Of a stretch of 64,000 nt of DNA, positions 48,090 to 60,507 are shown piece after piece. Origin of the DNA: Hevea brasiliensis (Eukaryota > Streptophyta > Magnoliopsida > Malpighiales > Euphorbiaceae); contig NC_079498.1 of NCBI RefSeq assembly GCF_030052815.1, positions 76,370,992 through 76,434,991 on the forward strand, given 5' to 3'. Each line of letters begins with the position of its first letter. The first letter of the stretch is position 1. Position numbers and translations under genes: made by a program. The notes beneath the pieces are model-generated. The model searched no databases, had not been told where the DNA came from, and saw only the letters and a program-made list of their open reading frames with translations.

Positions 48090-48129
48090 TAATGTTCTAT
48101 CTTACTGAGGGGTAAGGTGTGACAGCCAT

Positions 48130-48422
48130 TATTTATTATCCTCCATAATTATGACAAATTTATTTACAATAATTTATTTGTTTTTGTTAAAAGGAGAAAT
48201 TGCAAGAGTTTCCCTTAAATTTTTAACAATTCACCTATTAAAATATTATTCATAACCTGTTAAGTCCTCAATTTCCATATCATTTCCATCACACAATAAC
48301 TATCAAATTTCATCAACATCCATTCTTCATCCAAGTTGCATATGCACAAAAATTATCTTTAATTTACAATTTTATTTACCAATTCATGAGGTTAAATTAA
48401 AGTATATACTTATGATTACAAT
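48130..48422 (-). mobile_element. Antisense LTR fragment H, continuation
   Basis: This continues 30671-30748 after the A2 insertion and its GCCAT duplication. It is an AT-rich LTR interior without coding potential. It is interrupted at 48423 by element E, with ACAAT at 48418-48422 as the likely left duplication. The rest of fragment H is not recognised in the window. Confidence 0.6.
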
Positions 48423-48599
48423 TGTAACACCCCTAAGTTCGGTAGTGCGTTCTGCTGCTCCAGTGACCAGTGTTGTCCGGACAGCTAGGATGCCTAGAAC
48501 TACACTTCAATATGAGTAAGGAGACATAAAATAATGAAATACAAGAAAAGAAAATATAAGAAAAACAAAGGAAAAATAATAACAAAGAAATGTAACCAA

Positions 48600-48647
48600 G
48601 TTAAGCGAGCCGGTAACCCTAGCGATGGGTGACCGCACCGGGAAGTC
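48600..48647 (+). promoter_or_regulatory. 5S rRNA-like block in element E LTR
   Basis: GTTAAGCGAGCC is followed by CCTAGCGATGGGTGACC and GGGAAGTC. The 5S rRNA box C region reads ACTAGGATGGGTGACC...GGGAAGTC, so the two agree except for single-base insertions and four bases between. The box A-like part matches GTTAAGCG exactly. Common origin is inferred, not shown. Confidence 0.65.
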
Positions 48648-51432
48648 ACAGCGTGGACCGTTGACTGGCCCTGGACTGCGAGGAACCCTGGAAAACATTT
48701 TTAGGACTTAAATAGACCCTTATTGAAGAATAAATCTCATTAGAAAGATCAAAGAAAAATGAAATAATTAGTATAAAGAAAAGTGAGAAATCGAAAAACA
48801 GACAAAACCCGGTGTTACCGAAAAATCAGGAATGCAACCCGAACGGGGGCATTATGGTCATTTTACATCCCGAATTGTCTTTTGACCTAAATGTCCATTA
48901 AAAATAAATGATATTACACTTAGAAAATAAAATGAATATTTAATTTGGTGGCACCTAAAGTAAATAGTAAGAATTAAGGGTTTAATGTGGAATAAATGAG
49001 AATTAAGCTTATTATATGATTTAAATTTTGTGAGTGGACCACTAGGGATTTAATTAAACACTAAATGGCAGCTGTAATTCCATTATCCAAGCTGAATACC
49101 TCATCTTCTTCATTTCACTAAACCTAGCCGAATTGAAGAACCAAGAAAACCTCCATTGCCGTTTTCTTTAAGCTCTCCTAACCCATTCATTTCACTTCCA
49201 ATCACCTAGATTTCTTCATTAAAGATTGTCTACACATCATAAGGAAGAGTTTGATACTAAAGTTAAGAAGTTTGGTGAAGGTTTAACAATTCCTAAACAT
49301 AGGTAAGTTTACATTTTTGAAGATTGCTTTGTTAAACTTTGTGTACATGTTATGGGTGTTGGATTTGTGAAGAAAATTTTCAAGTTTGAGAAGTTATTGA
49401 TGTGTTCATTTTGGACAGCCATGGAGTTATGTATTTAATGAAATATTTGTACATATATTTCATGAGAAATGATGTTGATTAGGGGATTTAATATCCTAGT
49501 AAATTATTCCATATGTATATGGTGATTTTGCACTTGGAATGGAAATTGATGAATTGTAGGACACTTTGGTATTGAGGAACATTTTCGGTAGCCTTGGGAC
49601 TCTTGGATAAATGTATGTGTTCATGAAGGTATTGGCAGAATATTGACATTAAGGATTGATGGATATGTATATAGATTGATTGTGTAAAATGTATGTAAGA
49701 ATGAGTAATGTTTAGGTGTATATGTGATTGTACTTAGACTTTGTAAATTTGAGTTTTAATTGGTGTATTAAGGATAATTGTAATCTGCCCAAAGTGATAT
49801 TAAAGTGAAGTGGAATATGGTTTTGGTAATGTACCAAAACATAATTGGTAAGGGAAGTGAACATATAGTAAGGTAAGGGTGTAATTGATGTATGTTTAAG
49901 CAATGTGATTAAGGCAGTATGCATTTTAGCCTATAACTTTAAATGTGTAACCTCAATTGGTATGAGACTAATTGGAGGTGAAACTAGGCACAAAATGTGC
50001 CAACTTTCATTGAGAAAGCATACCAAAATTCTGCTTGCAAGGTGGCATGAAAAATGACCAATTCGGATTAAGTGCAATTGAAACCTAAAAACTGACCAAT
50101 TGGGCAGCAGTTAGTGTTTAGGCCATAACTCACTCAAAACAGGTCCAATTGACCTGAACTTTTAACCATGAATAGTTAAGATCCATACCTACAAGTCTTA
50201 TGAAGACACCAAAGCCCAGAAATGGCCATAAGCAAGTCAAACAGCTTGCACAAGTTCGGATCCAAAAACTGGCCGAACCAAAGTTGACCAAATTGACCTA
50301 AAATTGACCTAATTTGATGCCATTTGACCAGCAATAGTATAATGACCATAACTTGGTCTACTTAACTCGGATTGACCTAAGATTTTGCCCCGCGTTCCAT
50401 AAGACATAGATCTACAAGTTTGTAGTTTTAACCAAAACCCGAAAACCGAGGAAACTAGGTCGTCCGGCTAGGTCAAACTAGTATCCCGGAACCCAGCAAA
50501 TTGCAAGAAAATGCACTAAACAAGGAAATGAGTTTAGTAAAATGTACCAACCCTAAAACCCTATCGAATGTGACATATTAATGACACTAAAACCTAATTT
50601 ACCTAAAACGCATCGAGGGTCGGTATATTAGGTGATTGAGCAAATAATAGCCTTCAGTGAATTACTTATCGAACATTATCGTTAGAGACAGTTTAATTTA
50701 GTACTGAAACACTTCAAATTGTGTTTCTCAGTTACCAAAGACTCAGGAAAAGGGAAGGAAATACCGAGTCCAGACCCGGAGACAGTTATCAGAGGTTTGT
50801 GCACAACAACTATTTCTTTTGAATTATTTTCAATTGAAATAAATTATGACTATTTGCATATTATTGTTTTAAGTTGTGAAATTGTGAAAAATGGTTTGAA
50901 TGATATTTGATGGATACTTATTGAATGAAAAGCACTGTAATTGGTTTCAAACCACAGCTATCATGTCCATTGATTGTATTCCTCGCTAGCTTGTCTAGTG
51001 GGATGAATTGAATTCCCTCTCTAGCTGAAGTGTTGAGGTGTGTGCCTGTTGAGGACGAATAGAATGAGTACTCATATTTTTGCTAGCTAGCTATGTTATT
51101 CCTCATTAGTCATTGACTTTTGGGATGAATTGAATACCTCATTAGCCATCGGCTTTTGGGATGAATTGAACTTGGGAACATGATTAAAGCTGTGTGTGAT
51201 TTATTGATATGTATTGTGAGATTGTGAAATGAATTTAAATTCTTATTGACATATACTGTCTTTTGAATTCAACCATGATCTGACTTATTGAAATTTATTG
51301 TGATATTGAGAAATGGAGTTTAAATTCTTGTTGACAATTATTGTCTTGAAATTAACTATGGTTTTAAGTATCCACTATTTACATGACTTATGAATTGTGA
51401 TTTAAATTGTATTTGGTTAATGTTGTGCACCA

Positions 51433-51449
51433 CTGAGACATTGTCTCAG
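51433..51449 (+). other. Conserved LTR hairpin (element E)
   Basis: CTGAGAC-ATT-GTCTCAG is a perfect 7-bp stem. It has different paired bases from the family A version but the same flanks (GCACCA before, GATAGC after). Confidence 0.82.
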
Positions 51450-52064
51450 CGATAGCTTTTTATTGCTGTCGCAGGTAGACAGACAGACAGGGCAGCAGAC
51501 TAGGCTGCTAGTACCTCCAGCGAGAGATTTTTCGGGTATAACGAGTATACCACATTTTATATTTTGTAATGTAATGTATGTTCACTGTATGTACATATTG
51601 TTGTTGGTTTTGAGCAGTTGTAAATTCAAATTGTACCTTGCATTTGTAAATTAATTATGAGTTATTTTGGCTGGTAAAAATTGTATTATATTTCCTTTAT
51701 CTCAGTCTTTGAAAAATTACTCTGAATTTGAGTTGAGAAAATGTTGGAGTTGAGATTTGGAAATATATTGAAGTGCTTTTTACAGGTTTTCTGAAGAACT
51801 GTTTTAGCCAAAATACAGATGGCACTTTGCCAAAATTTTTACAGAAATTCCAAATAAGTCAAATGTGTTAGTTCTATCACTTCAGTCAAAAAGGTTTTTA
51901 ACACCTGTAAATAGTGCTCACCACTGTAAAAGAAGTAAGAAAAGTTTTTAAAATCCCTTGTAGTGTATTTAATGGATTATCGATGAAGCGGAGTTGGTAA
52001 TTCATTAGGTATACTACGGGATCATGTTATGCCTTACAGAGGGGTAGGGTGTGACATGTTTTAG

Positions 52065-52076
52065 TGGTATCAGAGC
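52065..52076 (+). other. Primer binding site of element E
   Basis: TGGTATCAGAGC lies eight bases after the LTR end. Confidence 0.94.
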
Positions 52077-52246
52077 AAAGTTTTTAAATTCTGTTTTCAC
52101 CTAGTACTTGAATATTCTTTCTTCATAATACAACTGCTCAATATCATTGTTTGATAGATACAGTACATTACATTGTAAATATGCACTAACGGGAGGAAAT
52201 CTCCTTGTGTTATATGTTCAGGAGATCTAAAATCCTCACATTGACT

Positions 52247-53510
52247 ATGGAAGAGGGTGATCGTTCAGTCGATCAATCTATTGAGGCTGAGGTGCAAGGG
52301 GATGCCCCAGGCCTACATAATGTTAGTGGTTCAAAGAAGACCACTGCGCAGCACTACGCTTTCTGCTCGCTCAAACAGATGGTCGCAATGTTCCAACAAA
52401 TGGTCGGCAATGTACCTACTCAAGTCCCAATACGACACGATGGTACAACCACAATCTCCTACTAGGCAGTATGATAAATTGATGAAATATGGGGCTACAG
52501 AGTTCAAAGGGACAGTAGATCCTCTAGAAGCTGAACAGTGGTTAGAGAGGATGGATAGGGTATTCAAGAAACTGCATTGCACAGAGGAGCTCAGATTTGA
52601 ATACTCAGTGTCTTTGTTACAGGGGGATGCTTATGATTGGTGGAAAACCATTCCCCACAGTCTGGTAGAACCTGCAGTGCTGACCTGGAATGACTTTCTC
52701 GTGGGAATTCGCATGAAATATGTCCTCGATGCTTATGTAGACCGTGTCGCAAGAGTTCCTAAGTCTGAAATAGGGGGGCAGATTAGTGGCTGAGTATGAA
52801 AGGGAATTTTCCTACCTTAGCCATTATGCAGTGAGTCTACTCTCTACCAGCAGGGAGAGATGCAAGAGGTTTGAAACTGGCTTGAAGCCCAGTATCAGAG
52901 TACAAGTAGTCGGCTTCAAACACACTAACTTCTCTGAACTTATTTCTCAAGCTCTAGAGTTAGAAAGAATTGAGTCTGAAGCTGCACCTGAGAAAAAGAG
53001 ATCAGAGAAGACAGAGAAAGAGGGAAAATCTGTAGAACAGAGTTCCAGTGGTCCTACTGGAAAGAGGAAGAATCATGGGGGACATGGCAGAGGTGGCAAG
53101 AAATCTGGTAGGGGAAGATATTCAGGACAGAGACCTCCCCTATCCGGTCAGCAGAGTACCAGAAGTTCCTACCCTCCCCGCCAATGTGAAACTTGTGGAA
53201 AAAATCATGGTGGGATATGCTATAAGGCTATTGGAGCCTGTTATAACTGTGGAGGCACAGGACACTTTGCCAAGGATTGCACCAGTAGTCGCAGAGTTGG
53301 ACCACCTCCTACTACTGCAGAAGGATCAGTTCAGAGCCCTGTCACTAGAAGTTCACAACCACCTAGCAGAGGTAGAGGCAGGGGTAGAGGTAACCCAGCA
53401 GGCAGCCAAGGCACAGTGAAACAATCAGAGCAAGACAGTGCTCCAATCAGAATGTATGCAATGAGACAGAGGGAAGAGGCAGAGACATCTGATGTTGTGG
53501 CTGGTACCTT
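52247..53510 (+). pseudogene. Element E gag (capsid domain, two zinc motifs), two frameshifts
   Basis: The ATG at 52247 (MEEGDRSVDQSIEAEVQG) matches the gag starts at 5493 and 34477. The frame shifts near 52440 and again near 52770. The capsid-type domain is complete across the shifts (KYGATEFKGTVDPLEAEQWL, LLQGDAYDWW, then AEYEREFSYLSHYA). A basic linker precedes CETCGKNHGGIC and the CCHC knuckle CYNCGGTGHFAKDC (53185-53280), and an Arg/Gly-rich stretch follows. From 52786 onward one frame continues through gag into protease without a stop. Confidence 0.93.
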
Positions 53511-55320
53511 CTCAACTTTTAACCAAAATGTGTTTGTGTTATTTGATCCGGGTTCTACCCATTCTTATGTGAGTGCTAGCATAATTGATTGCATTGCTGT
53601 TCCATGTACAAAAATGGACTTTGAGGTGCTAGTAACAAGTCCACTAGGACAGGAAGTCAGGGTTAATAGAATGTATAGAGATTGTCCTTTGGTGATCCAA
53701 GGACACACTTTCCTGTCTGATCTTATTGAAATGCCCTTCAGAGATTATGATATCATCTTGGGCATGGATTGGTTAGCTAGGCATCATGCCATGATTGACT
53801 GTAGACTGAAGACAGTCACTTTTGGCCTTCCTCAGTACAATGATGTGGTAATACATGGGGAGAGACAGTTATTGCCATCAAACATCATTTCGGCTGCACT
53901 AGCTAGAAAAATGATCAGAAAAGGGTGTGAAGCTTACTTGGCACATGTGGTAGACACCCAAGTGGGGAGTCCAGCATTGAAGGACATCCCTACAGTATAT
54001 GACTTTCCAGATGTGTTTCCTGATGAATTGCCAGGATTACCTCCAGAAAGAGAAGTGCAGTTTGAAATTAATGTTATGCCTGGTGTGGATCCAATCTCCA
54101 TAACGCCATACAGAATGGCACCAGAAGAGTTGAAGGAGTTGAAGATACAACTGCAAGAACTACTTGAAAAGGGCTTCATCCGCCCTAGTGTGTCACTTTA
54201 GGGAGCACCAGTGTTGTTTGTTAAGAAGAAGGATGGTACTCTCAGCTTATGCATTGACTACCGACAGTTGAATAAGGTGACAATAAAGAACAGATATCCA
54301 TTGCCTCTCATTGATTATCTGTTTGATCAGTTGAAGGGTGCAGCTGTATTCTCCAAAATTGATCTGCGATCTGGCTATTATCAGTTGAAGGTACAAGAGC
54401 AGAGTATTCCAAAAACTGCTTTCAGAACTCGGTATGGCCACTATGAGTTTCTAGTAATGCCATTCGGGTTAACAAATGCTCCAGCTGCTTTTATGGATCT
54501 GATGAACACTATCTTCAGACCATATCTTGATCAATTTGTGGTGGTGTTTATTGATGACATTTTGATATATTCAAGGAATGCAGAGGAGCATCACAGAAAT
54601 CTGCGGATTGTACTGCAGACTTTAAGGGAGAAATAGCTATACGCCAAGTTATCGAAATGTGAATTTTGGCTGAAAGAAATCTCCTTTTTGGGACATGTTG
54701 TGTCAGCTGAAGGGATCAAGGTAGATTCCAACAAGGTAGAAGCTCTCCTTAATTGGAAGCCGCCCAGGAATATCACAGAAATTCATAGTTTTCTGGGTTT
54801 AGCTGGATATTACCGTCGGTTTGTGAAGGGGTTCTCTATGTTATCTTCTCCACTGACCAAACTGCTTCAGAAAGATGTAAAATTTCAGTGGACTGATAAA
54901 TGCCAGCAGAGTTTTGATGAGTTGAAGAGGTGTTTAACTGAAGCTCCAGTTCTCACTTTACCTACTCCGGGTAAAGAATACACAGTTTATAGTGATGCTT
55001 CTCACAATGGGTTAGGTTGTGTACTGATGCAAGATCGGAATGTCATTGCTTATGCATCACGCTAGTTGAAACTGCATGAGAGGAATTACCCAACACATGA
55101 CCTGGAGTTAGCAGCTATTGTTTTTGCTCTAAAGATCTGGAGACACTATTTGTATGGAGAGAAATGCTACATTTACACAGATCACAAGAGCTTGAAGTAC
55201 TTAGGCACCCAGAAGGAATTGAATTTGAGGCAGAGGAGATGGTTAGAACTCATCAAAGATTATGATTGCTTAATAGACTATCAGCCAGGGAAAGCAAATG
55301 TGGTGGCTGACGCCTTAAGT
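53511..55320 (+). pseudogene. Element E protease, reverse transcriptase and RNase H
   Basis: Protease: DPGSTHSY with Asp at 53545. Reverse transcriptase: [48 protein letters not shown] and FIDD (Asp pair at 54553 and 54556). RNase [17 protein letters not shown] (Glu at 55105), TDHKSL and VADALSRK, so the catalytic residues seen are intact. In-frame TAG stops lie at 54199, 54634 and 55063. The first sits at the same codon as a TAG in element C, and the last replaces a CAG codon. All parts share one frame. Confidence 0.94.
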
Positions 55321-56258
55321 CGCAAGACTATGGCAAGTCTCAGAGTTTCTCCCATGTCCATGGTATATGAGTTGAAAGCACAGCATGCCAGTTTAGAGAT
55401 TGATGATGAGGGACAGACAGTAGTTGCTTGGCATGTACAGCCAGTGTTGATTGATCAGATCAGAATGGTTGCTCAGAGTGATGAAAAGTATCAGAAGCTA
55501 CTGAAAGAAGTCCAGCAGGGCAAGAAACCTGAATTCTCTGTGAGAGATGATGGTTTATTGCCACATCAGGGCAGAATGTGTGTTCTTAGTGATGTGGAAT
55601 TGAGACAAATCATTATGAAGGAAGCACATGAGTCTCCATTTGCTATGCACCCTGGTGGAACTAAAATGTACAGAGGGCTGAAAGAGCATTACTGGTGGAT
55701 GGGTATGAAGAGAGATATAACTGAATTTGTTTCCAAATGCCTAACTTGTCATCAAGTAAAGGCAGAACTCCCCTATGTTGGGATAAGGTAGGTGAAAGGA
55801 AGATGATTGGGCCAGAAATTGTCCAGCAAACAGAGGAAAAGATTAGATTGATTAGAGATAGACTCAAAGCTGCATCAGACCGTCAGAAGTCCTATGTTGA
55901 TCTGAAAAGAAGAGATATTGAGTACGCAGTGGGTGATAAGGTATTCCTCAAAGTTTCTCCTTGGAAGAGGATTATGAGATTTGGCAGAAAGGGAAAACTG
56001 AGTCCTCGTTTCATTGGACCATATGAGGTTCTGGAAAGAGTGGGTCCTCTGACATATCGGTTGGCATTACCTCCAGAGCTAGCAAGGATACACAGTGTCT
56101 TCCATGTGTCCATGTTAAGGAGGTACAGATCCGACCCATCTCATGTACTATCAGTTGAAGAAATTGAGGTAAATCCAGACCTCTCATATGAGGAAGAACC
56201 CATAAAAATTCTGGCTTATGAGGTAAAGCAGTTGAGGAATAAACAGATACACCTGGTT
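55321..56258 (+). pseudogene. Element E integrase with the catalytic core deleted
   Basis: The H-H-C-C zinc domain is present (to about 55770, [11 protein letters not shown]). It then joins directly to the segment that in the first element starts near 1217 (CWDDVGERK). About 0.53 kb holding all three catalytic residues is absent, and the reading frame changes. The C-terminal domain (GPYEVLERVGPLTYRL) is well kept but breaks off near 56258, before the end of the chromodomain-like tail, where antisense LTR sequence begins. No 3' LTR of this element is in the window. Confidence 0.92.
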
Positions 56259-56618
56259 AGATTTATGTCTTAACTTTCATTTGATTTTTGAATAGCTTAA
56301 TTCTGATTTATAGATCATAAGTTATGACCAAATAAGCAGGATTTGGTCATATCTGTCTTTTTCTTCTAGAATACAGGGTAGCTTCTGGATAGGTTTTATA
56401 ACTCAATTTTAGTCAAGTTACAGTCATAATTCATCAAATTGATCTTCATGAAAATTGTTCCTTTATATCTTAGCTTTCCAACAAAGTAAGATTCACCTCA
56501 TTTGGAATTTTATACAGTGAGTTATGTTCAAATAAGCAGGATATGTTCAAATACAATTTATCCAAATTCCAGGTTTTGTGGCCCAACTTCTAGCAATTAT
56601 TCAAGGTATATACACACA
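56259..56618 (-). mobile_element. Antisense LTR interior fragment (left part)
   Basis: AT-rich sequence with LTR phrases on the minus strand (complements of GACCAAAT and CTTTCATGAAGA types). It has no ends of its own. It continues at 60108-60507, after the solo LTR inserted with TSD GAATT. Confidence 0.65.
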
Positions 56619-56623
56619 GAATT

Positions 56624-59600
56624 TATCACACCTTATCCCTCTGTAAGGCATAACATGATCTCGTAGTATACTTAATGAATTACCAAACTTCGCCTACTGA
56701 TAACTCATTAAATATATACCTACAAGGGATTTTAAACCAATTTCTATTCATTTTAAATTGTAAGGTAGTGTTGAATACTTATTAAAAGCCTTTAATTATG
56801 GTTTATATCACGAACTAAATTTTTTTGATTAATTCCAAATTTTGAAAGTTTTACAAAAATTTCAGCAGAGTGCCGTCTATAATTTGAGAAAACAGTTCTT
56901 TAAAAATCTGTTAAAACACTTCCAATATGCATATAATACCCACAACTCCATTTATGGTCAACACAATCCAAGTCAATCAACACAAATTCAAGCAATTTTA
57001 ATAGCATTTCATTCGATTCAACTCAAATATAAAACTTTGCAATTCTAGAAAAGAGAACAAAATATTAATATCACAATTTTGATTGTACAACTGCTCAACT
57101 AGTTTTATAGATACATATGAATAATAATTTACATCAAAAGAAATTTACAAGGGTATAAAATATTATACCCATAAAAGATCTCAAAATGGTGTTACAACTG
57201 CTACTATAGCAGCTCACTTTGCTGCTTTATCCTTCTCCTTTTCTGCGATAGCAGGAAAAAGCCATCGCTGAGTAATTTACTCAGTGGTCCACAATAATAA
57301 TTTCTAAAATCATGAAAAATATAATCATTCATTGATAATAGGAATTTAAAAATTTTCATAATCATAATTCATAAAGTTGATGTCAAGATTTTTAATAACA
57401 ATTTATCAAAATAAGTTGTAAACAATGGTGTTGCCGATTTATACACAACTTAGGTCATGATATAAAATTTCATGATCAATGTCGTGTTGTACACCACGAC
57501 AAAGCAATCTACAACCTCACTAATCGAAATCAATGAGGGAGGTGGCTAGCTAGCTATATGAGTACTCATCCGATCTCAACCTCAAACTGGCAAGCCAGAG
57601 AGGGAAGAATATATTTAGTCTCAACTCCATAGATGGAGGAGGAACACAATAATATTGCTATGCCAAGTGTGATTTCAAAATTCAATTCAAAACCAAATCA
57701 TTCAAATATTTCATACAATTCACAAATCATATTTCATTCCAAATTTTTCATTTACAAAGTAGGCAACACACTATTTTTCAAATATGATTTTCAAATTCGT
57801 AACAATCAAAATTATTCACAACATTCATTTTAAGAATTGTCAAGTAGAAAAAAAAAATTTTAAGTTTGTTGTGCACAAACCTCTTATATTGGCCTTGACT
57901 TAGTCCACTATTCCTCCTTCCTTGGAGGGCTCCTTTTCAACTGAAATACATAATTAGAGTGTTTCAATATCCACTCAAACCATTTTTAATAATAAATCCA
58001 ACAATTGAATTTTTGCATACTTAATTTTACTTATAAATTCTCCTAAGGATTGAGTTCTTTGTATTTGATAATATTGTGGTTACTATTCATTTCAAAATGT
58101 TGACTTTTTCATAATTAATATGTATACCATTTCTAAACACATGGTCATCCACATTTTGGGTCAAAAATTTGTTGGCATTAGTTGCCAATTGCAATTCAAA
58201 GCCTATTAGAATTAATCTTAGAATTTCAGATTTGGTCACTAATGTTTACTGTTCCATTGGACCAATCTACAGTGGAAAATTAGATAAACTTTCTTCATCA
58301 AAGTTGTTCCTTAATGTTTCTAGTCTAATTCCCTTTTTGAATTACTCCATTTAGAGTTTTTTTAGCTCAAGTTATGACATTTTTACCATAACTGGCCGGA
58401 TTGGTCATTTCCATATTTTTTGGGCAAATTTTGGTTCTAGCAGATTTGGTGACCTAAATTTGGTTAGTAATTTGAATAGGTTATGGTAGAAATTTGGGTT
58501 TCTCATCTTCATGAAAGTTGTTCTACTATGTCTAATCTTTCCAATGGTTTAAAAATTAGATCATTTGGATCTCTCTACACAAAGTTATGACCATTTGAAC
58601 ATGTATTGTTCATTTGGTTAATTCTGCCCAAAATCAGGGCACCAATTCCGGGTTCAACTAAATTTTAGACTAAATTTTGGTCAGTTTTTGGGCAAGGTTT
58701 CTTCATAAAAAATGTAGCATTATGACCCTAATTTTATCTCCAATTAGCCTTACACCAATTGGAGCAACAAAATTCAACTTATGACATTTTAACCTAGCTA
58801 GACTCATAAGTCTAGAATTCAACACTGCAACCATTACCAATTCTTTCAATTCCATTCATCAAATCACAATTAAACACACACTAATTGACCAAAATTAAGC
58901 ATTAAAACATCAATTGGTCAATAATTCTCAAAATCCCCAATTTCCCCCAATTTTCATAAATCCTAATTTGCCATTTTACTAATCCATGCAATTTCATGAA
59001 ATTTCACTTCACTAAACACATATACTACTTTAACTAAATCCCAATTCACATCCAATTAAACTAAAACACCTTAAAAACGTAGTTACCCATGGCTGGCCGA
59101 AATTCATGGCTTCTCAATCATGCATGATTTTCATGTTTGTTCACATAAATTCATCAATCTCAACTTAAATTCATGCATATACACTTAGTTAGGTAGAGAG
59201 ACAACTCACTTCAATGATATTCTTCTAAATCTTCTATTCTTTCACTTTTCTCCTAAATTTATTGATTCAGTTTTTCTCTTCTAGGGCCAATTAAGAGTTT
59301 TCTATGGTTTATTTTTAGGGTTTATGGGAAGAAATCAAGCTTTGAAAGCTTGAATTGGCTTGGCTATGGTGGAATTTTTGAGAGAAAAAATGAGAGAGAG
59401 TGGGATGGCTCACTTTGAGGAAGAAGAAAGAAATATTTATTTTTTTTATATGAAATTTTGGTCTTTTAACTTAGTAATTATCTCAACAATTTAATAATTA
59501 AAAATTAAAATCTTAATTAGATCATCATGAGGTCACCATGATGTCATAAATCTCATTTACATGTGACTTTTTCATTTCTTTCTCTTTTCTTTCCCCATAC

Positions 59601-60102
59601 ATCTTCAATTTAAAAATCTTTTTCAATATCTTAATTTCACACATTTTAATGGACATCTAGGCCAAAAGTCACCTCTAAGGGTGAATTGACCATATTGCCC
59701 CTTATCGCTCTGATCAATTTTTCTAATAGTACTAGGTTACTTCCTGAGTTCTGTTTCAATTATTTGAACTTGTTCTCTATTTTTTTCTGTGGTTTTCACA
59801 TTACCATTAGCTTTGCAATTATCCTTAAGCCTGAGGTGTCATAGGATCCCATACAAAATTAGGGTAGCAACTGAGCTCGCAGTCACTTCCTGATTCGGTC
59901 ACCCATCGCTGGGATCTTGGCTCATTTAATCCATTATGCTTTGTTTTTCTTATTTCTATTTCACCTTCATATAATTTCTATTAATTTTTATTATGACTTT
60001 TCTAGGTGACATAAATATAGTTCTACACATCCTGACTGTCTGGACAGACACTAGTCATCGGGATAGTAGAATGTATAGACTACTTAGTATAGGGGTGTTA
60101 CA
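56624..60102 (-). mobile_element. Antisense solo LTR B2 (family B), 3.5 kb
   Basis: GAATT flanks it at 56619-56623 and 60103-60107. On the minus strand it starts TGTAACACCCCTATACT at 60102, like solo LTR B at 11474, and ends ...GGTGTGATA at 56624 (CA altered to TA). No internal region is attached. A 5S-like block lies at about 59884-59930 and a hairpin CTGAGTA-ATT-TACTCAG at 57268-57284. Confidence 0.92.
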
Positions 60103-60107
60103 GAATT

Positions 60108-60507
60108 AGAGCAATTTGTCATCATGAAAGTTTTAGCCTTATGTCTTAAATTTCATTTAAATCAAGAATCACCTAATTTGGAGGCTTAAATCATGAGTTA
60201 TAGCTAAATTACCACCTACTGTTCAAGAATATAGGGTCTTGAGAATTCTAGGGTTTCAGATTTCCAACTCAAATTTACACTCAATATTCAAATAATTTAC
60301 ATCCAAAATTTATGTAAGGTTTCTGAAGCAAAGTTTTAGACCTATGTCTCAAGTTTCCAAATCATCTTGTATCACCTCAATTGGAGTTGCATAGAGAAAG
60401 ATATGCCCATTCACTATACGGAGGTCATAGGATTGGTTGCTAGAATTCCAGGAATTCCAGTTTTGTAACTCCAACTTACTCTAATATTTCAACCACTTTA
60501 CTCTAAG
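60108..60507 (-). mobile_element. Antisense LTR interior fragment (right part)
   Basis: This continues the fragment interrupted at 56618. It holds no coding sequence. It is cut at 60512 by the next antisense LTR, whose left duplication is probably AATTA (60508-60512). Confidence 0.65.

Larger units (their letters stand above)
30754..48124 (+). mobile_element. Tekay-type element A2, non-autonomous, with nested insertions
   Basis: GCCAT flanks it at 30749-30753 and 48125-48129. The parts are 5' LTR 30754-34291, primer site 34299-34310, a 2.3-kb internal region and a 3' LTR from 36616 to 48124. The 3' LTR is interrupted at 38742-45363 and again from 46224. The internal region is less than half the length of that of element C (4.8 kb) and its coding capacity is largely gone. 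The LTR pair differs by roughly a tenth over the first 250 bases by eye. Confidence 0.93.
36616..48124 (+). mobile_element. 3' LTR of element A2, interrupted twice
   Basis: Its own sequence is 36616-38741, 45369-46223 and about the last 35 bases before 48124. Comparison with the 5' LTR shows clean continuity across the first insertion. About 0.5 kb (equivalent to 33735-34260) is lost at the second. It contains a 5S-like block (36789-36837) and a hairpin (46092-46111). Confidence 0.9.
48423..52056 (+). mobile_element. 5' LTR of element E (Tekay type)
   Basis: The LTR is 3634 bp, from TGTAACACCCCTAAGTTCGG to GGTGTGACA, followed by a leader, primer site and gag. It holds the best 5S-like block among the Tekay LTRs (48600-48647) and a hairpin with a distinct stem (51433-51449), followed by the pyrimidine/CAG sequence TATTGCTGTCGCAG. 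Confidence 0.93.
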
